Source: Pedococcus aerophilus
Lineage (GTDB): Bacteria > Actinomycetota > Actinomycetes > Actinomycetales > Dermatophilaceae
Direction: 5' to 3'
DNA: 64,000 nt
NCBI RefSeq assembly: GCF_039532215.1
Contig: NZ_BAAARN010000001.1
Span: 1,132,390-1,196,389, forward strand
In this document: piece after piece, positions 10,153 through 20,470 of the stretch
How the letters are laid out: each line of letters begins with the position of its first letter
How positions within the stretch are numbered: position 1 is the first letter of the stretch
Made by a program: the position numbers and the translations under genes
Notes under the pieces: model-generated
The model's database searches: none
Told to the model about the DNA's origin: nothing
What the model saw: only the letters and a program-made list of their open reading frames with translations

Positions 10153-11790
10153 TCAGCGCTTCTGCTTGACGATCTGCTCCTGCTCGACCTCGTGCTCGAG
10201 CTCGCCCGGGTCGGCCTCGTGGCCGACGGGGGTGTTCTCGGAGCCGGAGGCGGCGAACTGCTGCTTGAAGGCCGTCACGGCCTCCTCGAGACCGGAGCGG
10301 GTCTCGTCCTCGAACTTCTTGGACTCGCGGATGGCGTCCAAGAGGCCCTTCTTCTCGCGACGCAGGTAGTCGAGGAACTCGGTCTCGAAGCGGGACACGT
10401 CCTCCACCGCGACGGAGTCGAGCTGGCCGGTGGTGCCGGTCCAGATGGAGACGACCTGCTCCTCGACCGGGAACGGCGCAGCCTGCTTCTGCTTGAGGAG
10501 CTCGACGAGGCGGGCACCCTTCGCGAGTTGGGCACGCGAGGCCGGGTCGAGGTCCGAGGCGAACATGGCGAAGGCCTCCATGGCGCGGAACTGCGCGAGG
10601 TCGAGCTTCAGACGACCGGAGACCTCCTTCATGGCCTTGATCTGCGCAGCGCCACCGACACGGGAGACGGAGACACCCACGTCGATCGCGGGACGCACGT
10701 TGGCGTTGAACAGGTCGGCCTGGAGGTAGATCTGGCCGTCCGTGATCGAGATGACGTTGGTCGGGATGTAGGCGGACACGTCACCGGCCTTGGTCTCGAT
10801 GATCGGCAGACCCGTCATGGAGCCGGCGCCGAGCTCGTCGGACAGCTTCGCGCAACGCTCCAGCAGGCGGGAGTGCAGGTAGAAGACGTCACCGGGGTAG
10901 GCCTCGCGGCCCGGCGGACGACGCAGCAGCAGCGACACGGCGCGGTAGGCCTCGGCCTGCTTGGAGAGGTCGTCGAACACGATGAGGACGTGCTTGCCCT
11001 GGTACATCCAGTGCTGGCCGATGGCCGAGCCGGTGTACGGCGCGAGGTACTTGAAGCCGGCCGAGTCGGACGCGGGGGCCGCGACGATGGTCGTGTACTC
11101 GAGGGCGCCGGCCTCTTCCAGCGTGCCGCGGACGGCAGCGATGGTGGAGCCCTTCTGGCCCATGGCGACGTAGATGCAGCGGACCTGCTTCTCGGGGTCG
11201 CCCGAGTCCCAGTTCTGCTTCTGGTTGATGATCGTGTCGACCGCGACCGTGGTCTTGCCGGTCTGGCGGTCACCGATGATGAGCTGGCGCTGGCCGCGAC
11301 CGATGGGGGTCATGGCGTCGACGGCCTTGAGGCCGGTCTGCAGCGGCTCGTGCACCGACTTGCGCTGCACCACGGTGGGGGCCTGCAGCTCGAGGGCACG
11401 ACGCTCGGTCGTGGCGACCTCGCCGAGGCCGTCGATCGGCTGGCCGAGCGGGTTGACGACACGACCGAGGAACGCGTCACCGACGGGCACGGAGAGCACC
11501 TCTCCGGTCCGCTTGACCTCCTGGCCCTCCTCGATCGCGGAGAAGTCACCGAGGATGACGACGCCGATCTCGTGGACGTCGAGGTTGAGCGCGAGGCCCA
11601 GCGTGCCGTCCTCGAACTCGAGCAGCTCGTTGGTCATGCACGAGGGCAGGCCCTCGACGTGGGCGATGCCGTCGCCGGCGTCGCTGACGCGGCCGACCTC
11701 TTCGCGGGAGGCCGTGCCGGGCTCGTAGGACTGAACGAAGTTGTCCAGTGCGTCCCGGATCTCCTCCGGACGGATCGAAAGCTCCGTCAT
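10153..11790 (-). CDS. atpA: ATP synthase F1 alpha subunit
   Basis: Non-catalytic nucleotide-binding subunit of F1, 545 residues. Walker A GDRQTGKT lies at 173-180 and the adenine-binding and arginine-finger regions follow ([17 protein letters not shown]). The C-terminal tail after about residue 515 is charged and extends past the E. coli end, as in other actinobacteria. Upstream is atpH. Confidence 0.98.
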   Translation of the reverse strand: MTELSIRPEEIRDALDNFVQSYEPGTASREEVGRVSDAGDGIAHVEGLPSCMTNELLEFEDGTLGLALNLDVHEIGVVILGDFSAIEEGQEVKRTGEVLSVPVGDAFLGRVVNPLGQPIDGLGEVATTERRALELQAPTVVQRKSVHEPLQTGLKAVDAMTPIGRGQRQLIIGDRQTGKTTVAVDTIINQKQNWDSGDPEKQVRCIYVAMGQKGSTIAAVRGTLEEAGALEYTTIVAAPASDSAGFKYLAPYTGSAIGQHWMYQGKHVLIVFDDLSKQAEAYRAVSLLLRRPPGREAYPGDVFYLHSRLLERCAKLSDELGAGSMTGLPIIETKAGDVSAYIPTNVISITDGQIYLQADLFNANVRPAIDVGVSVSRVGGAAQIKAMKEVSGRLKLDLAQFRAMEAFAMFASDLDPASRAQLAKGARLVELLKQKQAAPFPVEEQVVSIWTGTTGQLDSVAVEDVSRFETEFLDYLRREKKGLLDAIRESKKFEDETRSGLEEAVTAFKQQFAASGSENTPVGHEADPGELEHEVEQEQIVKQKR

Positions 11791-11889
11791 CTGATCTCTT
11801 CTCCCTTGAGTGGTGCAGTGACCGGCGCCGAGGGGGCTCGGACCGGAAGGCGTTGTGGTGGTCGTGCTCTGGAGTTGTGGTGCGCGCCG

Positions 11890-12701
11890 TCAGCCGGCGA
11901 TGTGCCTGCGGGCCTCGTCGAGGCGCCGCAGGACCGTGCCGTCGACGACCTCGTCGCCGACCTGCACGCGGATGCCACCGATGACCTGCTCGTCGCGGAC
12001 GACCTGGAGCACGATGGTCTTGCCGTAGATGTTCTGCAGTGCCGCGGCAAGGCGCTCGCGCTGCTGCTCGGTGAGGTCGGTCGCCGCAGTGACGACGGCC
12101 GTGACCTGCTCGCGCCGCGTGGCCGCGAGCGCGAGGTAGCCCTCGAGCGTGCGGTCGAGCTTGCGCCCGCGGGGGGCCAGCACGGCCTGGCGTGCGAGCC
12201 GGACCGTCTCCTCGCTGGCCTTGCCCTCGAGGAGCTGCGAGACGACCGACGCCTTGGCCTGCGGGTCACCCTGACGGTTCGTCAGGCGGTCACGCAGGTC
12301 CGGGTTGCCGGCCACGATCCGCTCGAAGCGGAACAGCTCGTCCTCGACCCGGTCGATGGACCCGTTGGCCTCGGCACCGGCGAGCAGTGCCTCGATCCCG
12401 AGCCGCTCGACGGTGTCCGACAGGTCGCGCTCGGTCGCCCAGCGCTGGCCCACGAGGGCCTTCACCACGACGACGGTCTCCGGGGAGACCTTGCCCGAGA
12501 GAAGGCGCTCGGCGAGCTCCTGCTTCCCGGACGCCTCGCGCGACGGGTCCGCGAGGGCCCGGCGCAGCGTGGCGCTGCTGTCGATGAGCGCCGTGACGGC
12601 GAGGAGCTCCTCGGCGAGGGTCCGGCGGTCCGTCCCCGCGGAGAGCGCGGCCTCGAGGGCCGTGCTCCCGGCGATGGCGGAGGCGCGCGAAGAACCACGC
12701 A

Positions 12702-12702
<1 letters not shown>
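11890..12702 (-). CDS. atpH: ATP synthase F1 delta subunit (long form)
   Basis: Delta joins F1 to the peripheral stalk. At 270 residues it is about 90 longer than the E. coli protein; the extra N-terminal part is usual in actinobacteria (mycobacteria fuse b and delta instead). Conserved C-terminal signals include GGIRVQVGDEVVDGTVLRRL. Its ATG shares one base with the atpF stop (TGATG), so translation is coupled. Confidence 0.95.
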
Positions 12703-13596
<894 letters not shown>

Positions 13597-13639
13597 TCAG
13601 GTGGTGCACGCGAGGCCTGTGGCCTCGACGGTCGAACGG

Positions 13640-14473
13640 CTAGTGGTGCTCGGACACCGCGTCCGAGATGTACAGCGCCGCAAGCAGGGTGAAGATGAAC
13701 GCCTGCAGGAACTCGATGAGGAGCTCGAAGAACGTCATGCCGATCGAGAACCCGAAGGCGAGGACGCCCGAGAAGTTCAGGAAGAGGTTGCTGCCGTGCA
13801 GCAGGAGGTACTCGCCGCCGAGGATGAAGACCAGCAGCATGAGGTGACCCGCCAGCATGTTGCCGAACAGTCGCAGCGCGAGCGTCAGCGGGCGGATGAC
13901 GAAGTAGGTGAGGAACTCCAGGACGAACAGGATCGGCTTGAGCCAGCCGGGCAGGCCCGGGGGGATCAGGGACTTGAAGTACGGGAGGACGCCGTGCTTA
14001 CGACGGATCGCGACCGTGTGGTAGACGACGTAGACGATCAGCGTGAGCACGATCGGGATGCCGACCCGGCTCATCGTCGGGAACTGCACGAACGGGATGA
14101 TCCCGAAGAGGTTGTTCAGGAGGATCATCGTGAACAAGGTGAACAGCAGCGGCACGAACTGCATGAAGTCCTTGGTGCCGATGATGTCGCGGCCGATGGT
14201 GTTGCGCACGAAGTTGTACGCCCCCTCGGCCATGAACTGCGTCTTGCCGGGGACGACGGTCATCTTGCGCGACACCGAGACGAAGAACCAGCCCAGGATG
14301 CCCACCGAGATCAGCAGCACCAGCGCAGGACGGGTGAGCACCCACGGGCCGGTTCCGTCGAACGGCACCACCGGCCACCAGAAGTCGGCGACGCCGGGGG
14401 TCTCGAACCCGCCTTCGCCTCCTGCGGCCACGAGGTTCGCGACCAGGTCCGCAGACACCATGTTTGGGCTCAC
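13640..14473 (-). CDS. atpB: ATP synthase Fo a subunit
   Basis: Membrane stator subunit that forms the proton half-channels, 277 residues with five to six helices. The essential Arg lies in LALRLFGNMLAGH. The C-terminal helices FFELLIEFLQAFIFTLLAALY carry the other channel residues. It begins the structural part of the operon after the AtpI-like gene, with a 160-bp gap. Confidence 0.96.
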   Translation of the reverse strand: MSPNMVSADLVANLVAAGGEGGFETPGVADFWWPVVPFDGTGPWVLTRPALVLLISVGILGWFFVSVSRKMTVVPGKTQFMAEGAYNFVRNTIGRDIIGTKDFMQFVPLLFTLFTMILLNNLFGIIPFVQFPTMSRVGIPIVLTLIVYVVYHTVAIRRKHGVLPYFKSLIPPGLPGWLKPILFVLEFLTYFVIRPLTLALRLFGNMLAGHLMLLVFILGGEYLLLHGSNLFLNFSGVLAFGFSIGMTFFELLIEFLQAFIFTLLAALYISDAVSEHH

Positions 14474-14633
14474 TGCCTCTCCTCGAATGAACTGACGATC
14501 AACCCGAGCACCCCGAGGACTTCACGGTCGGTGCGGGACAACCGGGACGAACGCATGCTCGACGCCGGCTCGGCGCAGAACGGTAGGTACGCTACCCGAC
14601 TCCATGACCGGGGGGCGACGCGGGACCTTGCGG

Positions 14634-15128
14634 TCACTGGCCCTCTCCCGTCGTCGTGGTCCGGGGGGTCTGGTCCGCGGGCGACCCGGGGGTCGGGGCG
14701 CCCTCTGCGGGGGTGTCGTAGACGGGCACGCGGGCGTTGCGCCACGCGCGCATCTGGGCCACCTGCCAGGTGACGACGGCGACCAGCATCGCGATGCCGG
14801 CGGCACGGCTGTCGAGGCTGTCGACGCGGCGGGCGACGACGAGGACCCCGAGCAGGACCAGCACCTGGGCGAAGTACACGCTCATGCCCACGGCCATGAA
14901 CAGGACGGGGTTCTTGTCCTTGACGACCTTGTCCATGACCAGCAGGCCCGAGGCGAAGAACACGACGGCGATGACGACGCCGACGACGGCGGACAGCCCC
15001 CCGTCCACACCGCGCACGAGTGCCAGCACGACCGAGGTCACCAACCCCACGACGAGAGTGGGGACCAGGGATCCGCGCAAGGTCGCGCTGAACGGGTAGG
15101 AACCCGTCTGGGCGCTCTGCTGCGTCAT
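14634..15128 (-). CDS. AtpI-like membrane protein heading the atp operon
   Basis: 164 residues with four hydrophobic helices (about 22-42, 46-66, 75-98, 105-122) and a Pro/Thr-rich tail. Sequence motifs are weak, but a four-helix protein directly before atpB is the standard AtpI position and mycobacteria have a similar gene there. AtpI is thought to assist c-ring assembly. It is the first gene after the Rex-type operator, so its promoter probably drives the whole operon. Confidence 0.65.
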   Translation of the reverse strand: MTQQSAQTGSYPFSATLRGSLVPTLVVGLVTSVVLALVRGVDGGLSAVVGVVIAVVFFASGLLVMDKVVKDKNPVLFMAVGMSVYFAQVLVLLGVLVVARRVDSLDSRAAGIAMLVAVVTWQVAQMRAWRNARVPVYDTPAEGAPTPGSPADQTPRTTTTGEGQ

Positions 15129-15193
15129 CGATGGCCTGCCTGATCGTCGGGGCTGGACTGCCTGGCGAAAGGGTTGGTCACACCCGTCTGTGG

Positions 15194-15219
15194 GCGCTTG
15201 TGAAAGGTATCACAAGCGC
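15194..15219. promoter_or_regulatory. Rex-type operator upstream of the ATP synthase operon
   Basis: A perfect 10-bp inverted repeat with a 6-nt spacer; its core at 15198-15215 is TTGTGAAAGGTATCACAA. Rex operators of actinobacteria follow TTGTGAANNNNTTCACAA, and this differs at one position only. It lies about 70 bp upstream of the AtpI-like start and 60 bp before the divergent GNAT gene. Rex senses the NADH/NAD+ ratio, so the site would tie ATP synthase expression to redox state. No rex gene is in the window. Confidence 0.7.
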
Positions 15220-15267
15220 TTCCGGCCACCAAAGCCGCCTCGTCCGGGACCGGGCCGGTGCCGCCGC

Positions 15268-15273
15268 TAGCCT
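15268..15273 (+). promoter_or_regulatory. -10 element (TAGCCT) for leaderless GNAT gene
   Basis: TAGCCT ends 6 nt before the ATG at 15280, with no Shine-Dalgarno possible in between. Confidence 0.5.
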
Positions 15274-15279
15274 GCCGGG

Positions 15280-15900
15280 ATGAGTGCCACCCTGCCCACC
15301 GGCGTCCCACTGGTCGGTCGCCACGTGCGCCTCGACCCCGTCCGCCCGGAGGACGCCGAGGGCCTGCACGTGGTCCACAGCGACCCGGTCGTCTACACGC
15401 AGGGCTACGTCATGGCGGCCCCTCCCCCGGACCTCGCGGCGACGCAGGCGTGGGTCGCGGCGGCGATCGCGGCACGCGGAGCCGGCCGCACGGCATACAC
15501 GGTCCGGCTCACCGGGGTCGGCGGGCTGGGTGACGCGGGCACGGTCGTGGGCACCACGTCGCTGGGCGACGTCGACGTCGTCAACGAGCGCGCCCACATC
15601 GGCTGGACTCTCTACGGCTCGCGCTGGTGGGGCACCGCGGTGAACCCCGAGTGCAAGCTCCTGCTGCTCGGGCACGCCTTCGAGCTGGGGTTCGGGCGGG
15701 TCAAGATCCAGACCGACGCCGTGAACACCCGCTCGCAGGCCGCGATCGCCAGGCTCGGCGCCACCCGCGAGGGGGTGCTGCGCCGGCACACGAGGCGCGC
15801 CGACGGGACGTTCCGCGACACGGTGGTCTTCAGCATCCTCGCCGACGAGTGGCCGACGGTCCGCGAAGGGCTCGAGGCACGGCTGCTCCAGACCGGCTGA
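15280..15900 (+). CDS. GNAT-family N-acetyltransferase (RimJ/RimL-like)
   Basis: 206 residues of the Gcn5-related acetyltransferase fold, close in pattern to RimJ/RimL and other acetyl-CoA-dependent N-acetyltransferases: VRLDPVRPEDAEGL at the N-terminus, HIGWTLYGSRWWGTAVNPE, then the terminal VNTRSQAAIARLGATREG typical of the group. The acceptor is unknown. It is divergent from the atp operon and could be influenced by the Rex-type site between them; it converges on the wecA-like gene with 32 bp between stops. Confidence 0.85.
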   Translation: MSATLPTGVPLVGRHVRLDPVRPEDAEGLHVVHSDPVVYTQGYVMAAPPPDLAATQAWVAAAIAARGAGRTAYTVRLTGVGGLGDAGTVVGTTSLGDVDVVNERAHIGWTLYGSRWWGTAVNPECKLLLLGHAFELGFGRVKIQTDAVNTRSQAAIARLGATREGVLRRHTRRADGTFRDTVVFSILADEWPTVREGLEARLLQTG

Positions 15901-15932
15901 CACCATCGCCGCAGCCGGGGTGGGAGGTGCGG

Positions 15933-17048
15933 CTACAGGACGCGCCGGGCCCGCCCGCCCGCGGGCGCCCACTGCGGCAGCCACACGGTGAGGACGCCGA
16001 CGAGGAGCACCGCCCCGAGGACACCCCCGGCCGCGACCCACGGCTCGAGGAAGATGAAGCTCACGGCACCCAGGGCCGCGACCGCCGCCCACAGCCACAG
16101 CAGCAGCACCGCCCGACGGTGCCCGTGGCCGATCTGCAGCATCCGGTGGTGCAGGTGCTGCTTGTCCGGGCTCCAGGGCCGCTCCCCCCTCGCCGTGCGG
16201 CGCACCACGGCGAGCAGGATGTCGACCAGGGGCAGCAGGATGATCGCGCCGGGGACGACGAGCGGCAGCAGCGTCGCGGCGACGGGGTTCGTGCTCACCT
16301 GCGAGGGGGTGACGTTGCCCGTGGTGGAGATCGTCGCCGCGGCCAGCAGCAGGCCGAGGAGCAGCGCCCCCGAGTCCCCCATGAACAACCGGGCCGGGTG
16401 GTAGTTGTGCGGCAGGAAGCCCAGGCAGCAGCCGATCAGGGCGGCGGAGATGAACGTCGCCGAGGAGAACACGTTCGGCGGGTCGAAGGTGCGCGAGATG
16501 CCGTAGCTGTAGATGAAGAACGCCGAGGCGGCGATGACGACGACCCCCGCCGCGAGTCCGTCGAGCCCGTCGATGAAGTTCACGGCGTTGGTGAACACGA
16601 CGACGGCGAACACCGTGAGCCCCACCATGAAGGGCTCGGGCAGCACCGTCACCCCGCCGATCGGCAGCTGGAACAACATCACCCCGCTGAACGCCATGAT
16701 CCCGGCGGCGATCATCTGCCCACCCAGCTTGGTCAGCCAGTCGAGCTCACGCACGTCGTCGATCGCCCCGAGCAGGCAGACGATCCCAGCGCCGAGCAGC
16801 GTCCCCTTGAGCTCGGGACCGAGGGCGAAGACCTGACCGAGGTAGGGCAGCTGGCTGGCCGCGAGCATCGAGGCCGCGAACCCCAGGAAGATCGCCACCC
16901 CGCCCAGGCGCGGGATCGGCGTCGAGTGGACGTCACGGTCGCGCACCGGGGTGAAGGCCCCGGTGCGCACGGCGATGGCACGCATGAGCGGCGTCGCGGC
17001 ATACGTGATCACCGCGGCGACCATCAGGACGAGGAGGTACTCGCGCAC
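15933..17048 (-). CDS. wecA: Undecaprenyl-phosphate sugar-1-phosphate transferase (WecA/MraY family)
   Basis: Polytopic enzyme (371 residues, about ten membrane helices) that starts lipid-linked glycan synthesis by moving a GlcNAc-1-phosphate-type unit onto polyprenyl phosphate. Diagnostic cytosolic loops are present: AIDDVRELDW, NFIDGLDGLAAG, MGDSGALLLG and HLHHRMLQIGHGHR, the last being the WecA/TagO rather than MraY signature. The GTG start has AGAGG upstream. Mycobacteria have a homologue in the same position between sua5 and the atp genes. Together with the rfb genes further on it may start a rhamnose-containing wall glycan. Confidence 0.88.
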   Translation of the reverse strand: MREYLLVLMVAAVITYAATPLMRAIAVRTGAFTPVRDRDVHSTPIPRLGGVAIFLGFAASMLAASQLPYLGQVFALGPELKGTLLGAGIVCLLGAIDDVRELDWLTKLGGQMIAAGIMAFSGVMLFQLPIGGVTVLPEPFMVGLTVFAVVVFTNAVNFIDGLDGLAAGVVVIAASAFFIYSYGISRTFDPPNVFSSATFISAALIGCCLGFLPHNYHPARLFMGDSGALLLGLLLAAATISTTGNVTPSQVSTNPVAATLLPLVVPGAIILLPLVDILLAVVRRTARGERPWSPDKQHLHHRMLQIGHGHRRAVLLLWLWAAVAALGAVSFIFLEPWVAAGGVLGAVLLVGVLTVWLPQWAPAGGRARRVL

Positions 17049-17075
17049 TCAGGCGCCTCTCGGGTGGGTCGGGAC

Positions 17076-18359
17076 TCAGCCTCGAGGGTATGCCGGGAAC
17101 CTGGTCACGAGGTCCGTCACGCCCGCGCGGACCTCCTTGGAGACCGCGTGCTCGGGGTCGGCGTCGCCCTCGATGACGGCCTTGGCGATGAGGTCGGCGA
17201 CGGTGCGCATCTCGTCGGTACCCATGCCCTGGGTGGTGACGCACGGGGTGCCGACACGGATGCCGCTGGCGATGTTGGGCTTCTGCGGGTCGAACGGGAT
17301 GGCGTTCTTGTTGAGGACGATGCCGGCACCGTCGGCCCGGGCTTCGGCGTCGGCACCGGTCACGCCCACACCCTGGAGGTCGTGCAGCGACAGGTGGGTG
17401 TCGGTGCCGCCGGTGGTCGGACGGATCCCCTTCTCCCCCAAGGACGTCGCGAGGACCTTGGCGTTCTCGATGACCTGCTTGGCGTAGGTCTGGTACTCCG
17501 GCGTCGCGCACTCCTTGAAGTTCACGGCCTTGGCCGCGATGGTGTGCATCTGCGGGCCACCCTGCATCATCGGGAAGACGGCCTTGTCGAGCTTGGCCTG
17601 GTGCTCGGCCTTGCAGACGAGCGCACCGGAGCGCGGGCCGCGCAGGACCTTGTGGGTCGTGAAGGTGACGACGTCGGCGTGGGGCACCGGGCTCGGGATC
17701 GCCTTGCCGGCGACGAGTCCGATGAAGTGCGCGGCGTCGACCCAGAAGATGGCGCCGATCTCGTCGGCCAGCTTCCGGAAGAACTCGAAGTCGATGAGAC
17801 GCGGGATCGCCGAACCGCCGGCAAGGATCACCTTGGGTCGGTGCTCCTTGGCGAGGCGCTCGACCTCGGCGTAGTCGATGTCCTCGGTCTCGCGGTCGAC
17901 GCCGTAGTGCACGGCGTTGAACCACTTGCCGGAGAAGGAGACCTTGGTGCCGTGGGTGAGGTGGCCACCCATGGGCAGCGCCATCGCGAGGATGGTGTCG
18001 CCGGGCGACATGAACGCGCCGTAGACCGCCTGGTTGGCACTCGCGCCGGAGTGCGGCTGGACGTTCGCGTGGTCGGCACCGAACAGCGTCTTGCACCGCT
18101 CGATGGCCAGCGTCTCGGCCTTGTCGACCTCGGAGCACCCGCCGTAGTAGCGCCGCCCGGGGTAGCCCTCGGCGTACTTGTTGGACAACGTGGAGCCGAG
18201 CGCGGTCAGCACCTCGGGGCTCGACATGTTCTCCGACGCGATGAGCTGCAGTCCGCCGCGGATGCGGTCGAGCTCGGAGACGAGGACCCCTGCGATCTCC
18301 GGGTCGAAGGACTCCAGGGCACCGAAGTCGGAGCCGTAGAAGGTGTCGCTCTGGGTCAT
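17076..18359 (-). CDS. glyA: Serine hydroxymethyltransferase
   Basis: PLP enzyme interconverting serine and glycine and charging tetrahydrofolate, 427 residues. The PLP-lysine site reads VVTFTTHKVLRGPRSGAL; SENMSSPEV and YPGRRYYGG near the N-terminus are also standard. The ATG at 18359 has AGGAGA 7 nt upstream and lies in an ATGA overlap with sua5; the open frame continues further upstream inside sua5, but that extension is not GlyA-like. Confidence 0.96.
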   Translation of the reverse strand: MTQSDTFYGSDFGALESFDPEIAGVLVSELDRIRGGLQLIASENMSSPEVLTALGSTLSNKYAEGYPGRRYYGGCSEVDKAETLAIERCKTLFGADHANVQPHSGASANQAVYGAFMSPGDTILAMALPMGGHLTHGTKVSFSGKWFNAVHYGVDRETEDIDYAEVERLAKEHRPKVILAGGSAIPRLIDFEFFRKLADEIGAIFWVDAAHFIGLVAGKAIPSPVPHADVVTFTTHKVLRGPRSGALVCKAEHQAKLDKAVFPMMQGGPQMHTIAAKAVNFKECATPEYQTYAKQVIENAKVLATSLGEKGIRPTTGGTDTHLSLHDLQGVGVTGADAEARADGAGIVLNKNAIPFDPQKPNIASGIRVGTPCVTTQGMGTDEMRTVADLIAKAVIEGDADPEHAVSKEVRAGVTDLVTRFPAYPRG

Positions 18360-19216
18360 CGGGTCTCTCCTGGGTGGTCGGCGGAGGTGCGCTCGGCGGT
18401 CGGATCCGCGGGCAACTCTAGGGCCTGCGTCGGCTCCGTCCCCGGGGTGTCCGGCGTCGGTGCGAGCGCGTCGACGCGCAGCGGCTGGGGCTCGTCGTCG
18501 GACTCCGCGGGCTCGGCAGGCTCGGGCTCGGGCTCGGGCTCGGCAGGCTCGGCGGACTCGGGCTCGGCAGGCTCGGCAGGCTCGGCGGGGTGCAGGACGG
18601 CGTCGATCTGCTGCTGCGTGACCGCCCCTGCGCGCAGGACCTCGGGCTCCGAACCCGTGCAGTCGATGATGGTCGACACCTCGCTGCTCGTCGTCGGCCC
18701 CGCGTCGAGGTACACGGCGACCGAGGCCCCGAGCTGGGCCGCGGCGTCGGTGATGGTGGTGGCCGGCGGCTGACCCGTCAGGTTGGCGCTGGTCACCGCC
18801 ATCGGCCCCACCTCGCTGAGCAGCGCGAGGGCGGTGTCGTCCTGCGGCATGCGCACCGCGACGGTCCCGTTGGTGTCTCCGAGGTCCCACATGAGCGAGG
18901 ACTGTGCCTTGAACACCAGGGTCAGCGGTCCGGGCCAGAACTCACGGATGAGGTCGCGCGCCCACGCCGGGATGTCGGTGGCCAGGCCGTCGACGGTGCG
19001 GACGCTCGGCACGAGGACGGGGGGCGGCATCTCGCGCCCGCGGCCCTTGGCCGCGAGGACGGAGGCGACGGCCTCGGCGGAGAAGGCGTCGGCGCCGATG
19101 CCGTAGACGGTGTCCGTCGGCAGGACCACGACGCCGCCGTCGCGGACGACCTCAACGGCGGCAGCGATCCCCTCGGCGCGCCCGGACTCGGTGGTGCAGT
19201 CGTACACAGGGCTCAT
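18356..19216 (-). CDS. sua5: L-threonylcarbamoyladenylate synthase with acidic Pro-rich tail
   Basis: Makes threonylcarbamoyl-AMP for the t6A37 modification of ANN-decoding tRNAs. Residues 1-205 are the YrdC/Sua5 domain (LPTDTVYGIGADAF, VRMPQDD, VTSANLTG). After it comes an unusual ~75-residue tail rich in AEPAEPE/EPEPEPEP repeats (coding strand of about 18500-18590), not a recognised Sua5 C-terminal domain. The ATG at 19216 is preferred because TACGCT lies 7 nt upstream (leaderless pattern); a GTG 24 nt further upstream is the alternative. The gene overlaps glyA by 4 nt. Confidence 0.88.
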   Translation of the reverse strand: MSPVYDCTTESGRAEGIAAAVEVVRDGGVVVLPTDTVYGIGADAFSAEAVASVLAAKGRGREMPPPVLVPSVRTVDGLATDIPAWARDLIREFWPGPLTLVFKAQSSLMWDLGDTNGTVAVRMPQDDTALALLSEVGPMAVTSANLTGQPPATTITDAAAQLGASVAVYLDAGPTTSSEVSTIIDCTGSEPEVLRAGAVTQQQIDAVLHPAEPAEPAEPESAEPAEPEPEPEPAEPAESDDEPQPLRVDALAPTPDTPGTEPTQALELPADPTAERTSADHPGETR

Positions 19217-19223
19217 GCCCGCC

Positions 19224-19229
19224 AGCGTA
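19224..19229 (-). promoter_or_regulatory. -10 element (TACGCT) for leaderless sua5
   Basis: TACGCT on the minus strand is followed by a 7-nt spacer and the ATG at 19216. This favours that ATG over the upstream GTG. Confidence 0.4.
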
Positions 19230-19262
19230 GTTGTGCTCACCCCATCCGGACGCGCCGGTCGA

Positions 19263-19592
19263 TCAGCGGACGATCTTGAAGTTGATCATCCTCGTCTCGA
19301 GGGCCCCCATGAGGCGCAGCCACACCGGCAGCAGCATCTCGGTGCCACGGGCGGTGCTGAGGTCGCCGAGGTCGATGACATCGGTGTGGCCGAAGCTCTC
19401 GAGCAGCTCGGCCACCACGGCCTTGGCGTCCTGGTGGTCACCGGAGACGAACACCGAGGTCGACTCGCCGAGGCCGGCGGGACGCACCATGAGCTCGGCG
19501 GTGAGGGTGTTGAGCGACTTCACGACCCTGGCCTGCGGGAACTCGCGCTGGATCTGCTCCAGCGACGAGCTGACCTCCGGCAGGTCGATCAG
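19263..19592 (-). pseudogene. 5'-truncated NADP/F420-dependent reductase-like fragment
   Basis: The reading frame encodes about 109 residues equal to the C-terminal half of NADPH-dependent F420 reductase-like oxidoreductases: FPQARVVKSLNTLTAELM, FVSGDHQDAKAVV, and the terminal RGTEMLLPVWLRLMGALE. The Rossmann N-terminus with the NADP loop is missing: the homology starts exactly at the prmC stop (TGA 19589-19591), where the only possible initiation codon is CTG. It is therefore most likely the remnant left by a deletion that joined prmC to the tail of the gene. Translation by coupling from prmC cannot be excluded, but a reductase without its cofactor domain would not work. Confidence 0.75.
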
Positions 19593-20470
19593 GCGCGGAC
19601 GGCCACCGTCGCGCGGGGGCGCCCGGTCAGGTCGACCTCGTCGTGCACGTCGGTCCATCGACCGCTGCGGCGCAGTCCCGCGGGCAGCGACTCGCCCTGG
19701 CTGTCGGCGTGCTCCATCACGAGCACGCCACCTGGCTTGAGCAGCACCGCAGCACGAGCGGCGACGGCCAGCGGGATGGCGAGGCCGTCCTCGCTGCCGC
19801 CGTACAACGCGAGCTCCGGGTCGTGGTCGCGGACCTCGGGGTCGAGCGGCACCATGCCGACCGGGATGTACGGCGGGTTCGACACGACGACGTCCACCGT
19901 CCCGTCCAGCCCGGGGAACGCCGAGGTCGCGTCGCCGTGCACGAGGGTCACCGGCAGCCCGCAGTCGGCGACGTTGCGCGCCGCCCAGGCGTGCGCGTCC
20001 TCCCCCAGCTCCACGGCGTACACGGTCGCGGTCGGGACCTCGTCGGCGACGGCCAGCGCGATGGCACCCGAGCCGGTGCACAGGTCGACCACCACCGGGG
20101 TGCCCTCGACCGCGCGGGCGGCGTCGATGGCGAACCCGGCCACCACCTCGGTCTCCGGCCTCGGCGTGAACACCCCCGGACCGACCGACAGCTCGAGGTT
20201 GCGGAACGCCGCGCGGCCGGTGAGGTGCTGGAGCGGCACCCGGTCGGCGCGGTGCTCCACGAGACGGGCGTATGCCGCCGGGTCGGGGCCCGCGGCGCCG
20301 AGCACCATCGCGGTGCGCAGCTCCCCCACCGGGCGTCGCATGACGTGGGCGGCCAGGGCGAGGGCGTCGGTCTCCGGGGAGGGGACGCCGGCCTCGGTGA
20401 GCCGTGAGGCTGCGGCACGCACCGCCGTCCGGAGGTCGGGCGAGCCGGCGCCGGGAGCGCCGGCGGTCAC
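19589..20470 (-). CDS. prmC: Peptide chain release factor N5-glutamine methyltransferase
   Basis: SAM-dependent enzyme that methylates the Gln of the GGQ motif in release factors. The 293-residue protein has an N-terminal helical domain, the SAM motif [14 protein letters not shown] and the catalytic NPPY in VSNPPYIP. The GTG start at 20470 overlaps the prfA stop (GTGA), pairing the enzyme with its substrate. Its own stop touches the reductase remnant, so the last few residues may have been altered by that deletion; the C-terminal RPRATVAVR still looks family-like. Confidence 0.95.
   Translation of the reverse strand: MTAGAPGAGSPDLRTAVRAAASRLTEAGVPSPETDALALAAHVMRRPVGELRTAMVLGAAGPDPAAYARLVEHRADRVPLQHLTGRAAFRNLELSVGPGVFTPRPETEVVAGFAIDAARAVEGTPVVVDLCTGSGAIALAVADEVPTATVYAVELGEDAHAWAARNVADCGLPVTLVHGDATSAFPGLDGTVDVVVSNPPYIPVGMVPLDPEVRDHDPELALYGGSEDGLAIPLAVAARAAVLLKPGGVLVMEHADSQGESLPAGLRRSGRWTDVHDEVDLTGRPRATVAVRA

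Noticed and set aside
14470..14745. A 91-codon minus-strand frame between atpB and the AtpI-like gene
   Set aside because: It overlaps the AtpI-like CDS in a different frame and has Arg/Pro-rich composition typical of GC-rich shadow frames; no AtpZ-like helices are present.
18500..18590. GGCTCGG minisatellite-like repeat
   Set aside because: It is fully explained as the AEP/EPEP-coding tail of Sua5 and kept there as a protein feature.
15627..18773. A 1048-codon open frame on the plus strand across wecA, glyA and sua5
   Set aside because: It runs antisense to three recognised genes. Such long antisense frames are a by-product of very high GC and codon third-position bias; the same holds for frames at 2150-4450, 7724-10066, 10078-12942, 31737-34760 and 43063-46584.
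18360..18890. N-terminal extension of GlyA to 604 residues
   Set aside because: The ATG at 18359 has a proper ribosome site and begins the family's normal N-terminus; the extension is the sua5 region in another frame.
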